Under the pieces are notes generated by a model. That model was not told where the DNA came from. It made no database searches and saw nothing but the letters and a program-made list of their open reading frames with translations. From Liberiplasma sp046541015 (GTDB lineage Bacteria; Bacillota_I; Bacilli_A; Izemoplasmatales; Izemoplasmataceae), in contig JBKHEA010000003.1 in the NCBI GenBank assembly GCA_046541015.1, forward strand, positions 53,805-117,804: a DNA stretch of 64,000 bases, read 5' to 3'. Made by a program: the position numbers and the translations under genes. This document shows, piece after piece, positions 16,639 through 24,749 of the stretch (position 1 is its first letter; each line of letters starts with the position of its first letter).

Positions 16639-19600
16639 TTAGGAATTAAAGCCGTATTTGTCTAAAAAGTCTTCTGAATCTGAATCTTCAACCAAGGATT
16701 TATTGGCTTCATTTTTCTTGGTTTCTCTACTAATGAGTTCAACATAAATACCTAACGATTGAAGTTCTCTTGTTAAGACTCTAAATGACTCAGGTAGGCT
16801 TGGTCCTGGAATACTTTTACCATCAACAATCGCTCTAAATACTTTATTTCTACCAATAATGTCATCACTCTTAACAGTTAACATTTCTTGTAAACAGTAC
16901 GCTGCACCATAAGCTTCAAGGGCCCATACTTCCATCTCTCCGAAACGTTGTCCACCATTTTGAGCTTTACCACCCATTGGTTGTTGTGTAACTAACGTAT
17001 ATGGTCCAACGCTACGTGCATGCAGTTTATCGTCGACCATGTGATCAAGTTTAATCATATGCATGACCCCTACACTAACATCGTTATCGTAAGGTTCACC
17101 GGTTCTTCCAGAAAATAGTTTTGTTTTACCATTTGGTTGCATGCCAGCTTCTTTCATGATTTCAACAAGGTCATCATTTTCAACCCCATCAAATACTGGT
17201 GTTGCTACATGAATACCTAAACGTTTTGCAGCCATCCCTAAATGGATTTCTAATACTTGTCCGATATTCATACGCGAAGGTACGCCAAGTGGATTTAACA
17301 TGATATCGATTGGGGTACCATCTGGTAAATAAGGCATATCTTCTTCAGCTAGTATCTTAGAAATAACCCCTTTATTACCATGGCGTCCAGCCATTTTATC
17401 GCCTTCAGAAATTTTACGTTTTTGGACGATAAAGACTTGAACAACTTCATTAGCCCCTGGTGGTAACTCATCATCATTGGCACGTGAGAAATACTTAACA
17501 CTTTGGACAATTCCACCACCACCATGTGGTACACGCAATGAAGTATCTCTAACTTCACGTGATTTTTCACCAAAAATTGCTAAAAGTAATTTATCTTCTG
17601 GTGTAGGATCAGTATGACCTTTAGGGGTAATTTTACCAACTAAAATGTCACCTTCTTCAACTTCAGCACCAGGAATGATAATACCGCGGTCGTCTAAATA
17701 CTTACGACCTTCATCACCAACATTTGGAATTTCACGGGTAATTTCTTCTTTACCTAGTTTGGTTTCTCTTGCTTCAACTTCATATTTTTCAATATGAATT
17801 GAAGTATAGACATCACGTTTAACTAAACGTTCATTTAAGATAATAGCATCTTCATAGTTATAGCCATTCCAAGTCATGAATGCAACAACAACATTACGTC
17901 CAAGTGCTAATTCACCTTGGTCCATACTTGGTCCATCAACAATAACTTGATCAGCTTCAATTTTATCGCCAACTCTTACAATTGGACTTTGGTTAATGTT
18001 AGTACCTTGATTACTACGTTCATATTTTCTAAGACGGTAAGTATCATAGGTTCCATCTTCTCTTCTAACAATGATTTTTTTAGAATCTACATATTCAACC
18101 GTTCCAGCTGCTTCAGAAACAATACATGCCCCTGAATCTTTTGCGGCCTTATATTCAATACCTGTTCCAACAAATGGTGCTTCTGGTTGTAATAATGGTA
18201 TTGCTTGACGTTGCATGTTTGCACCCATAAGGGCACGGTTTGCATCATCATGTTCTAAGAATGGAATACATGCTGTAGAAATTGATACAATTTGTTTTGG
18301 TGAAACGTCGATGAGTTCAACGGTTTCTTTGGCAAACATTTTGGTTTCACCCATATAACGAGCAACAACGTTATCATGTAAGATGCGTTTTTCATCATCT
18401 AAATGAATGTTCGCTTGACCAATAACATATTGTTCTTCTTCATCAGCGGTTAGATAAATCATTTCATCTGTAACGGTTAAAACCGTTTCGCCGTTAATTT
18501 CTTCGCTTTTAACTTTTAAATAAGGGGTCTCAATAAACCCGTATTTATTTACGCTAACATACGATGCTAAACTATTGATTAACCCAATGTTTTGACCCTC
18601 TGGTGTTTCAATTGGACAAATACGTCCATAGTGAGAATAATGCACGTCACGTACTTCAAAACCAGCACGATCACGCGTTAAACCACCTGGTCCAAGCGCA
18701 GATAAACGTCTTTTATGCGTAAGTTCATCAAGTGGGTTCGTTTGTGACATAAACTGTGACAACTGACTTGACCCAAAGAATTCTTTTAATGAACTAGTTA
18801 GTGGTCTAATGTTAATTAATGTTTGTGGGGTAAGCTCTTTTTCACTTTGTGTACTCATGCGGTCTTTAACATTTTTTTCTAATTTGCTTAATCCAATACG
18901 GAATTGATTTTTCAACAATTCTCCGATTAATCTTAAACGTCTATTCCCTAAATGATCAATATCATCTAAACGACCATAACCTTGGAATAAGTTTAAATAA
19001 TAAGCAATACTTGAAATGATATCAGATGGCACAATATGTTCTACCGTTTCATTGCTGTCATTTCCGATCACACGTACTGTAACTTCTTCATCATCACGGT
19101 TACGGTGAATAACATCTAATACTTCAACTTTAGCAAGTTCAACATATAATGCTTCATTATCTAAAGTTTCTTTAATTGATGCACTTAAGGCATCATACAT
19201 GTTATTACCTTGAGCTTCTATAAACGCTTTTTTTGTAAGATTTTGACTGCTTAAATACCCTTTAATAAGTTCATCAACTGAAGGATAAGCCTGAGCACGA
19301 ATCATGTCCATTTTTTCTTCTTCTGATAAATAACTTAAGTATGGGTTAGCATCTAATATATCTTTTTGTTTAATGAAATCATATTCTAAATCGTGCTTAA
19401 GTACTCCTGGTACTGTAAGGGTAAATAAATGACGATTTGCATCTAATATTTTAAGATGCTCACGGTTTAGAAGAACGTCTTTTTGAATAAGCACTTCGCC
19501 TGTTTCTGCATCAACTAAATCGTTGGCTAATTTTTTACCTTTTAAGTGATTTAAAATATTGAGTTTTTTATTGACTTTATATCGCCCAACTTCAGCTAAC

Positions 19601-20400
19601 TCATAGCGCTTTGAGTCAAATAAACGACTTGTAAAAAAGCTCATTGCACCTTCTACTGTAGCGGTTTCCCCTTGGCGTAATTTAGAATATACTTCTAATA
19701 TTGCATCGCTTGAAGAACGGGTTAAGTCTTTTTCTAAGGTTGTATCTAATAACGGATTATCAGCATAAAGTGATTCTATTTGTTTTGTTGAAGAAAATCC
19801 TAAAGCACGAAGTAAAACAGTCATAGGTATTTTTTTAGAACGATCTAACTTAACAAATAAAATATCTTTTGATCCGATTTCATATTCTAACCATGCACCA
19901 CGGTTTGGAATAACTTGGCCTAAGTATTTTCTTCTAAGGGTCTTTTTATCGATTTCTTCAGAAAAGAATACCCCGGCACTTCTTACGATTTGTGAAACAA
20001 TAACACGTTCAGAACCATTAATAATAAATGATCCATTTGGTGTCATAAATGGGAAATCACCCATAAAGATTTTTTGTTCTTTAATTTCTCCAGTAACTTT
20101 ATTAACTAAGCGAACACTAACACGTAAAGGTCGTGCGAACGTTAAATCTTTTTCTTTTGATTGTGTAATATCATATTTGGGTTTACCAAACTCGAAATTT
20201 TCAAAATACAGTTCAAGGTCCCCTGTAAAGTTTTCAATAGGTGAAATGTCTTTGAATAATTCCTCTAATCCACGTTCCACAAACCACTGAAAAGAATCTG
20301 TTTGAACTTGAATTAAATTAGGTAATTCAATGTTGGATTTAACACGAGAATAATTCCTTCTTTCACGTGATCTTCCATATTTTACAATTTTGTAATTCAC
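16639..20400 (-). CDS. rpoB: DNA-directed RNA polymerase subunit beta
   Basis: A 1253-residue beta subunit. The start is GTG at 20400, with GGGGTGAATATTA just upstream. The rifampicin region reads GSSQLSQFMSQTNPLDEL, then THKRRLSALGPGGL. His526 and Ser531 (E. coli numbering) are kept, but the position of Asp516 is Ser. Other landmarks are VHYSHYGRICPIETPEGQNI, the GDKMAGRHGNKGV catalytic lysine region and the C-terminal clamp with GGKAQNGGQRFGEMEVWALE. The C-terminal tail (NKSLVEDSDSEDFLDKYGF) is acidic. It is the first gene of rpoB-rpoC, with a promoter inside the end of the upstream methyltransferase gene. Confidence 0.99.
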   Translation of the reverse strand: MNYKIVKYGRSRERRNYSRVKSNIELPNLIQVQTDSFQWFVERGLEELFKDISPIENFTGDLELYFENFEFGKPKYDITQSKEKDLTFARPLRVSVRLVNKVTGEIKEQKIFMGDFPFMTPNGSFIINGSERVIVSQIVRSAGVFFSEEIDKKTLRRKYLGQVIPNRGAWLEYEIGSKDILFVKLDRSKKIPMTVLLRALGFSSTKQIESLYADNPLLDTTLEKDLTRSSSDAILEVYSKLRQGETATVEGAMSFFTSRLFDSKRYELAEVGRYKVNKKLNILNHLKGKKLANDLVDAETGEVLIQKDVLLNREHLKILDANRHLFTLTVPGVLKHDLEYDFIKQKDILDANPYLSYLSEEEKMDMIRAQAYPSVDELIKGYLSSQNLTKKAFIEAQGNNMYDALSASIKETLDNEALYVELAKVEVLDVIHRNRDDEEVTVRVIGNDSNETVEHIVPSDIISSIAYYLNLFQGYGRLDDIDHLGNRRLRLIGELLKNQFRIGLSKLEKNVKDRMSTQSEKELTPQTLINIRPLTSSLKEFFGSSQLSQFMSQTNPLDELTHKRRLSALGPGGLTRDRAGFEVRDVHYSHYGRICPIETPEGQNIGLINSLASYVSVNKYGFIETPYLKVKSEEINGETVLTVTDEMIYLTADEEEQYVIGQANIHLDDEKRILHDNVVARYMGETKMFAKETVELIDVSPKQIVSISTACIPFLEHDDANRALMGANMQRQAIPLLQPEAPFVGTGIEYKAAKDSGACIVSEAAGTVEYVDSKKIIVRREDGTYDTYRLRKYERSNQGTNINQSPIVRVGDKIEADQVIVDGPSMDQGELALGRNVVVAFMTWNGYNYEDAIILNERLVKRDVYTSIHIEKYEVEARETKLGKEEITREIPNVGDEGRKYLDDRGIIIPGAEVEEGDILVGKITPKGHTDPTPEDKLLLAIFGEKSREVRDTSLRVPHGGGGIVQSVKYFSRANDDELPPGANEVVQVFIVQKRKISEGDKMAGRHGNKGVISKILAEEDMPYLPDGTPIDIMLNPLGVPSRMNIGQVLEIHLGMAAKRLGIHVATPVFDGVENDDLVEIMKEAGMQPNGKTKLFSGRTGEPYDNDVSVGVMHMIKLDHMVDDKLHARSVGPYTLVTQQPMGGKAQNGGQRFGEMEVWALEAYGAAYCLQEMLTVKSDDIIGRNKVFRAIVDGKSIPGPSLPESFRVLTRELQSLGIYVELISRETKKNEANKSLVEDSDSEDFLDKYGFNS

Positions 20401-20471
20401 TAATATTCACCCCGTTTTTTGTTTAAAAAAGTGATTACAACACAAAAAAGCGCATTGTATCGCATTTTGTA

Positions 20472-20500
20472 ATTTTATCACAGTCATGTCAATTAGTCAA
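20472..20500 (-). promoter_or_regulatory. sigma-A-type promoter of rpoB-rpoC
   Basis: The minus strand has TTGACT, a 17-base spacer and TAAAAT. The -35 hexamer overlaps the last codons of the rsmC-like gene. The leader downstream contains a repeated AATGCG motif followed by a T run. Confidence 0.6.
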
Positions 20501-21083
20501 TGCGTTTTATACACTGAATAATGTGAAAGCCTTTTTGTTTCTCAACAAGATTGACATGATAATGATGCTTCAAGAAATCCATCGCACTTTGTGCGCCATG
20601 CTTCTTATGCATGACAAGCCATAAACTTCCTTCTTCAACTAGATGCTTTTTTGCGTCTAAAAATAATTGGTACATTGCTTGTTTCCCGATTCTAATTGGG
20701 GGATTACTAACAATGTGATGATAGGTTTGATTAACAAGATTAAATCCATCACTATGAAAGATTTCTGCATCAACATGGTGGTTCATAGCATTTGTTTTAG
20801 CTAAATGTATCGCACGATCATTGACATCAACCATCGTTACATGAGCTTTATGGTGCTTAGATAATATAATACCGATTACGCCATATCCACACCCTAGGTC
20901 TAAAACTTTTTCGCTAGGGTTTATAAGCACATGGTTAAGTAATAAATCAGTCGCATAATCGATATGATTTTTGGAAAATACCCCATGATCACTAATAAAC
21001 TTATACGACACATCTTTAAAAGTATATTCAATGATAAATTGATTGGATTTAGTCTTTGTATTATTAGAAAAATAATGTGACAT
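20493..21083 (-). CDS. RsmC-like 16S rRNA guanine methyltransferase (YbxB family)
   Basis: A 196-residue class I methyltransferase. The SAM-binding motif is VLDLGCGYGVIG (60-71), a second acidic motif is VDVNDRA, and the catalytic NPP tetrad is SNPPIR. It is a single-domain version of RsmC, matching YbxB, which sits at this same place between rplL and rpoB in Bacillus. RsmC methylates G1207 of 16S rRNA; whether the short form has the same target is inferred. The gene lies behind a strong terminator after rplL, so its expression should be low. Confidence 0.87.
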   Translation of the reverse strand: MSHYFSNNTKTKSNQFIIEYTFKDVSYKFISDHGVFSKNHIDYATDLLLNHVLINPSEKVLDLGCGYGVIGIILSKHHKAHVTMVDVNDRAIHLAKTNAMNHHVDAEIFHSDGFNLVNQTYHHIVSNPPIRIGKQAMYQLFLDAKKHLVEEGSLWLVMHKKHGAQSAMDFLKHHYHVNLVEKQKGFHIIQCIKRID

Positions 21084-21113
21084 AGATTCACCTTTTCTAA
21101 ATACGGTTTTACA

Positions 21114-21146
21114 GGCAAAAACCTGAGCATATATACTCAGGTTTTC
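21114..21146 (-). terminator. intrinsic terminator after rplL
   Basis: A stem of at least 9 bp (AACCTGAG pairing with CTCAGGTT, extended by A-T pairs) with an AT loop is followed by GGTTTTTG on the minus strand. It lies 17 bases past the rplL stop. Confidence 0.88.
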
Positions 21147-21162
21147 TATCTGTCTAATTTAA

Positions 21163-21528
21163 CTATTTAACTTCAACAGTTGCTCCAGCTTCTTCTAATT
21201 TAGCTTTAATTTCTTTAGCATCTTCTGGATCGATTTTTTCTTTAACAACACCAGGAAGGTTGTCTACTAATTCTTTTGCTTCTTTTAATCCTAAACCGGT
21301 TAATTCTCTAACAACTTTTAATACACCGATTTTTTTAGCCCCTGCATCAGTAATAACTACATTTACTTCAGATGGCGCAGCTTCTTCAGCAGCAGCACCT
21401 GGTGCAGCAACTGAAACGGCACTTGGATCAACACCGAATTCTTCTTTCATTAAATCAACTAATTCTTTTAATTCTAATAAAGTTTTTTCTTTTAATGCTT
21501 CAATAATTTCTTTATTTGTTAATGCCAT
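21163..21528 (-). CDS. rplL: 50S ribosomal protein L7/L12
   Basis: A 121-residue stalk protein. The N-terminal dimerisation helices (EIIEALKEKTLLELKELVDL) are followed by an Ala-rich hinge (about 40-52) and the C-terminal domain with KIGVLKVVRELTGLGLKEAK, which contacts translational GTPases. It lies 24 bases after rplJ, with a strong ribosome site (AGGAGG) suited to its multi-copy role on the ribosome, and is followed by a strong terminator. Confidence 0.98.
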   Translation of the reverse strand: MALTNKEIIEALKEKTLLELKELVDLMKEEFGVDPSAVSVAAPGAAAEEAAPSEVNVVITDAGAKKIGVLKVVRELTGLGLKEAKELVDNLPGVVKEKIDPEDAKEIKAKLEEAGATVEVK

Positions 21529-21552
21529 TGTTTTTTCCTCCTATTTTCGCTT

Positions 21553-22053
21553 TTACGCATTATTTTCTAAATTTTCAATATGTAAGCTTAAGCCGATTGC
21601 AACTTCTTTGATTGGTTGTAATAATCCACCTGCAAACATTGTAAGTAATGTTTCTCTTGATGGAATCGTTGCGATTGTTGTGATTTTGTCATGGTTCATG
21701 TAGTCTCCATCAACAAGTCCAACTTTTAATTCTAAATTTTTGTGATCTTTCGCAAATTCGTAAACGACTTTTGCGGCAGATACACTGTCTTCTTTTGAGA
21801 AGACAACTGCGTTTGGTCCGACTAAATGATCAGCCATTTGATCGTATCCTAATGCAGCCATTGCACGACGTGTGATATTGTTTTTAATAACTTGCATATC
21901 GCAACCATTTTTCAATAGTTCAACACGTAAAGCTGTAACTTCATCAACCGTTAGTCCTAAATAGTCAATGATGACAACTGAATTAGCACTTTTAATACGT
22001 TCAACAAGTTCATCAACAAGTAATTGTTTTTTCTCGATTGCTTTTTGTGACAC
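21553..22053 (-). CDS. rplJ: 50S ribosomal protein L10
   Basis: A 166-residue L10, the base of the L7/L12 stalk. The start is GTG at 22053 with GGAGGTGGAACT upstream. The N-terminal rRNA-binding domain contains SANSVVIIDYLGLTVDEVT and KNNITRRAMAALGY. The C-terminal helix (SLHIENLENNA) would bind L7/L12 dimers. The gene is preceded by an L10 leader with an attenuator hairpin, so L10-L12 complex should control its own synthesis. Confidence 0.97.
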   Translation of the reverse strand: MSQKAIEKKQLLVDELVERIKSANSVVIIDYLGLTVDEVTALRVELLKNGCDMQVIKNNITRRAMAALGYDQMADHLVGPNAVVFSKEDSVSAAKVVYEFAKDHKNLELKVGLVDGDYMNHDKITTIATIPSRETLLTMFAGGLLQPIKEVAIGLSLHIENLENNA

Positions 22054-22073
22054 AGTTCCACCTCCTACAGTGT

Positions 22074-22190
22074 AAATAAAAACCTCTTCTGCCTAGCGAC
22101 AAAAGAGGAACTATATAAAATAGTTAGTCTTTCGTCTCGTTAGGATATTAAGCGGTGCACCTAAGTCTTCGACAGATTTATGTTAATTAA
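22074..22190 (-). ncRNA. L10 ribosomal protein leader with attenuator
   Basis: The 144-base gap between rplA and rplJ holds a structured RNA. On the minus strand, a small hairpin (ACTAT/ATAGT) is followed by a terminator-like hairpin at 22083-22108 (CCTCTT/AAGAGG with an imperfect middle) and then GGTTTTTATTT. Upstream lie GTGCACC and the GAGACGAAAGACTAAC segment, typical of the L10-binding kink-turn region in Firmicutes L10 leaders. Binding of the L10-L12 complex should favour termination. The left boundary of the RNA is approximate. Confidence 0.75.
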
Positions 22191-22197
22191 ATTATGT

Positions 22198-22893
22198 CTA
22201 TTTTGATGTGAGTGATGCTGGGTCTAGTTTAACACCAGGGCCCATGGTTGATGCAATTGAAAGGTTTTTAACATAAATTCCTTTTGCAGTTGCAGGTTTT
22301 GCTTTCATCATTGTATCAAAGAAAACACGTAAATTTTCTAAGATTTGGTCTGATGTAAAGGATACTTTTCCTAAAGTAACATGAATATTTCCGATTTTAT
22401 CAGTACGATATTCAACTTTTCCTGCTTTGATTTCTTCAACAGCTTTAGCAACATCGAAAGTTACAGTACCGGTTTTAGGGTTAGGCATTAAACCTTTTGG
22501 TCCTAATGTACGCCCTAATTTACCAACTTGTGCCATCATATCTGGTGTTGCAACGACTGTGTCGAAATCTAACCATCCTTTAAGCACTTTGTCTACCATA
22601 TCTTCAGCACCAACATAGTCAGCGCCTGCTGTTTCAGCTTCTTTTGCTTTTTCACCTTTTGCAAATACTAACACACGTTTTACTTTACCAGTACCGTGTG
22701 GTAATACAATCGCTCCACGCAGATTTTGATCTGCTTTACGTGGGTCAATATTAAGGCGAATTGCGCATTCGATTGAAGCATCAAATTTCTCAAAAGAAAT
22801 TTCTTTAACTAATTCAATTGCTTCGCTTGCTGCATAACGTTTCGTTCTATCGACTTTTTCAAGTGCAGCGACGAATTTTTTACCTTTAGCCAT
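22198..22893 (-). CDS. rplA: 50S ribosomal protein L1
   Basis: A 231-residue L1, which forms the movable L1 stalk and helps release E-site tRNA. It starts MAKGKKFVAALEKVDR and carries the signature GKVEYRTDKIGNIHVTLGK and the LMPNPKTGTVT motif in the second domain. It is 70 bases after rplK. That gap contains a mimic of the L1 site of 23S rRNA immediately before the ribosome site, so L1 probably represses its own translation. Confidence 0.98.
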   Translation of the reverse strand: MAKGKKFVAALEKVDRTKRYAASEAIELVKEISFEKFDASIECAIRLNIDPRKADQNLRGAIVLPHGTGKVKRVLVFAKGEKAKEAETAGADYVGAEDMVDKVLKGWLDFDTVVATPDMMAQVGKLGRTLGPKGLMPNPKTGTVTFDVAKAVEEIKAGKVEYRTDKIGNIHVTLGKVSFTSDQILENLRVFFDTMMKAKPATAKGIYVKNLSIASTMGPGVKLDPASLTSK

Positions 22894-22910
22894 ATTATAT
22901 TCCTCCTAAA

Positions 22911-22937
22911 TGTGGTCTAACGGAATCTCCTCCCACA
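22911..22937 (-). promoter_or_regulatory. L1-binding mRNA site before rplA
   Basis: The minus strand has TGTGG and CCACA arms enclosing GAG, a small GGA/TCC hairpin and GTTAGA. This matches the L1 arm of 23S rRNA, where GUGGGAG pairs across a helix with an A-rich strand ending in CCAC. The 3' arm ends four bases before the AGGAGG ribosome site of rplA, ideal for blocking initiation. Confidence 0.6.
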
Positions 22938-22963
22938 AATAGTTGTTAGAAACAACTAATTGC

Positions 22964-23389
22964 TTAGTCCTTAATTACGATTCCCATGTTTTTTGCAGAT
23001 CCTGCAATAATGTTCATTGCCGCTTCAACGTCATTTGCGTTTAAGTCTGGCATTTTGGTTTCAGCAATTTCACGTAATTGATCACGTGTAACAGATCCAA
23101 CTTTTTCTTTAAGTGGATTGCCTGAACCTTTCTTGATTCCTGCAGCTTTGAGTAATAAGTCAGCTGCTGGTGGGGTTTTCGTTACAAATGTAAATGTACG
23201 GTCTGTATAAACTGTGATAACGACTGGAATAATGGATCCCATTTTGTCTTTTGTGACATCGTTAAACTTTGTACAGAACTCTTGAATGTTGACCTGTGCT
23301 TGTCCTAAGGCAGGACCTACAGGTGGTGCTGGGTTCGCTTTACCAGCTGGAATTTGTAACTTAATAACGGTCTTAACTTCTTTAGCCAC
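22964..23389 (-). CDS. rplK: 50S ribosomal protein L11
   Basis: A 141-residue L11, which binds the GTPase-associated centre of 23S rRNA. The start is GTG at 23389, because AAGGAGGTGTAATC precedes it and the protein then begins as homologues do (AKEVKTVIKLQIPAGKANP). A longer in-frame start would add 11 unrelated residues. The motifs PPVGPALGQAQVNIQEFC and the C-terminal AGSAKNMGIVI are present. It is first gene of the rplK-rplA-rplJ-rplL unit, with a consensus promoter and an L1-binding leader. Confidence 0.97.
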   Translation of the reverse strand: MAKEVKTVIKLQIPAGKANPAPPVGPALGQAQVNIQEFCTKFNDVTKDKMGSIIPVVITVYTDRTFTFVTKTPPAADLLLKAAGIKKGSGNPLKEKVGSVTRDQLREIAETKMPDLNANDVEAAMNIIAGSAKNMGIVIKD

Positions 23390-23412
23390 GATTACACCTC
23401 CTTGATTTCGTG

Positions 23413-23446
23413 ATGTGGTCATCAGATTCTTTTGAATCCTCCCACT
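23413..23446 (-). promoter_or_regulatory. L1-binding mRNA site in the rplK leader
   Basis: The minus strand reads GTGGGAG, then a GATTC/GAATC hairpin with an AAAA loop, then TGATGACCAC. The outer GTGG/CCAC helix, the GAG bulge and the TGATGA strand copy the L1-binding arm of 23S rRNA. It lies in the leader, about 25 bases before the rplK start. Confidence 0.65.
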
Positions 23447-23475
23447 CTAAATCCATGCATAATGCACGCTTTGCT

Positions 23476-23504
23476 ATTATATACGATAGCACATTTTGTG
23501 TCAA
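23476..23504 (-). promoter_or_regulatory. consensus sigma-A promoter of rplK-rplA
   Basis: Perfect TTGACA and TATAAT hexamers with a 17-base spacer on the minus strand, just downstream of the nusG terminator. The predicted start near 23469 gives a leader of about 80 bases. Confidence 0.85.
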
Positions 23505-23518
23505 GTAAAAGTTCTTTA

Positions 23519-23551
23519 TAATAGATAAAGGAATGCTTCAAGCATTCCTTT
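23519..23551 (-). terminator. intrinsic terminator after nusG
   Basis: A 12-bp perfect stem (AAAGGAATGCTT/AAGCATTCCTTT) with a one-base centre, followed by TTTATCTATTAT on the minus strand. It lies 4 bases past the nusG stop codon. Confidence 0.82.
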
Positions 23552-23554
23552 TAA

Positions 23555-24103
23555 TTATTGTGGATCAATTTCATCAAATTTAAGTTCAGCTGGTGTTTGT
23601 CTTCCAAACATTTCTACTAAGACAATAACTTCACCTTTTTCATCGTCAATATCATCAACAATACCAATCTGATTCATAAATGGTCCTGAGGTTACACGAA
23701 CCTTTTGACCAACTTTAACATCAATTTTAGGTGTTTGTAATAATCCAACTTTCTTAAGAATCGGATTAATCTCTTCTGGTGGTAAAGGAATAGGCTTGGT
23801 TCCGCCACCACTACTTCCTAAGAATCCTGTTACGCCTGGTGTATTACGCACAACAAACCAAGAATCATCCGTAACAATAAGTTCAATAAAAACATATCCA
23901 GGATAAAGTTTAACAAGTTTTTCTTTGGTTGAACCATCCGCTTTTTTTTCTAATCTGATTTCTTCTGGTATAACAACTTGGAAAATCAAATCTTCCATTT
24001 GCATGGATTCAATACGACGTTCTAAGTTAATCTTAACTGAGTTTTCTAGTCCAGAATAAGTTTGAACAACATACCATCTTTTTTCGGGTAACTTTTTTTC
24101 CAT
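23555..24103 (-). CDS. nusG: transcription termination/antitermination factor NusG
   Basis: A 182-residue NusG. The N-terminal NGN domain starts with KRWYVVQTYSGLENSV and includes PGYVFIEL and VRNTPGVTGFLGSSG. The C-terminal KOW domain contains VRVTSGPFMNQIGIVDDID. NusG binds RNA polymerase and links transcription to translation. It starts two bases after the secE stop and ends in a strong terminator, so nusG is the last gene of the cysS-to-nusG unit, separated from rplK by its own promoter. Confidence 0.98.
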   Translation of the reverse strand: MEKKLPEKRWYVVQTYSGLENSVKINLERRIESMQMEDLIFQVVIPEEIRLEKKADGSTKEKLVKLYPGYVFIELIVTDDSWFVVRNTPGVTGFLGSSGGGTKPIPLPPEEINPILKKVGLLQTPKIDVKVGQKVRVTSGPFMNQIGIVDDIDDEKGEVIVLVEMFGRQTPAELKFDEIDPQ

Positions 24104-24104
24104 T

Positions 24105-24533
24105 TTAGAAACCTAACTCGTATAGCCACAAGAAGATAGGATTCAGCACACTATCATATAAAACGAACATAAGTCCTACAAAAATCATAAATCCAAAAAC
24201 ACGTGCCGTATGATTAAGTAAGGTATTTCTTGATGGCCAAGAGACTCTTTTCATTTCTTTTAAACCTGGGATTAAGAATGGTGAAAAAGCTAAAACAATA
24301 GCGCCAAACCCTACCAACATAACAATAACACTAAAAATTGTAATTTTTGTTGGCGTATTAAAAATCCATAAGTTTGTTAGCGTAACTTCTAATACACGGC
24401 CTTCAAAAATATAAACACCGATTATTAGAACTAATGCCCCTAAAAATCCAAGTAATATACCTTCAAATGGATATTCAGTTTTTAGAATCTCGATGACTCT
24501 ACTTTGTTTTTTTTCATTGGTTTTCTTTTCCAT
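24105..24533 (-). CDS. secE: preprotein translocase subunit SecE with extended N-terminus
   Basis: A 142-residue SecE. The conserved part is at residues 91-135: LKEMKRVSWPSRNTLL (amphipathic helix) and then a membrane helix ending LYDSVLNPIFLWLY. Ahead of it are two extra hydrophobic helices at about 24-43 and 64-85. Firmicutes SecE proteins are usually about 60 residues with one helix, whereas E. coli SecE has three. The position between rpmG and nusG confirms identity. SecE clamps SecY, encoded at 44388-45698. Confidence 0.9.
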   Translation of the reverse strand: MEKKTNEKKQSRVIEILKTEYPFEGILLGFLGALVLIIGVYIFEGRVLEVTLTNLWIFNTPTKITIFSVIVMLVGFGAIVLAFSPFLIPGLKEMKRVSWPSRNTLLNHTARVFGFMIFVGLMFVLYDSVLNPIFLWLYELGF

Positions 24534-24545
24534 AGTGACACGCTC

Positions 24546-24692
24546 CTATTTGCTTTCTTTGTGGATTGTATGTTTTCCACAACGTTTACAATATTTATTC
24601 ATGGTAAGACGTTCTTTAGATTCTTTGTGTTTTAATGTTGTGTAATTTCTTGATAAACAAACTTCACAGATTAAAATAACTTTTTTTCTCAA
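24546..24692 (-). CDS. rpmG: 50S ribosomal protein L33
   Basis: A 48-residue L33 with four zinc cysteines (Cys9, Cys12, Cys35, Cys38). The start is taken as TTG at 24692, giving MRKKVILICEVCLSRNYTT, which lines up with the L33 family start. An AAGG element lies about 10 bases upstream. Longer in-frame starts would add residues with no family counterpart. It sits before secE as in many Firmicutes. Confidence 0.88.
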   Translation of the reverse strand: MRKKVILICEVCLSRNYTTLKHKESKERLTMNKYCKRCGKHTIHKESK

Positions 24693-24749
24693 TTTGATCA
24701 CAACCTTGCAAATATATAATTTAACAAAAAGAACCTTTTTTGTCAAGGT

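Noticed and set aside
21260..21703. 147-codon open frame on the plus strand
   Set aside because: It runs antisense across rplL and rplJ; its length follows from the codon bias of those genes.
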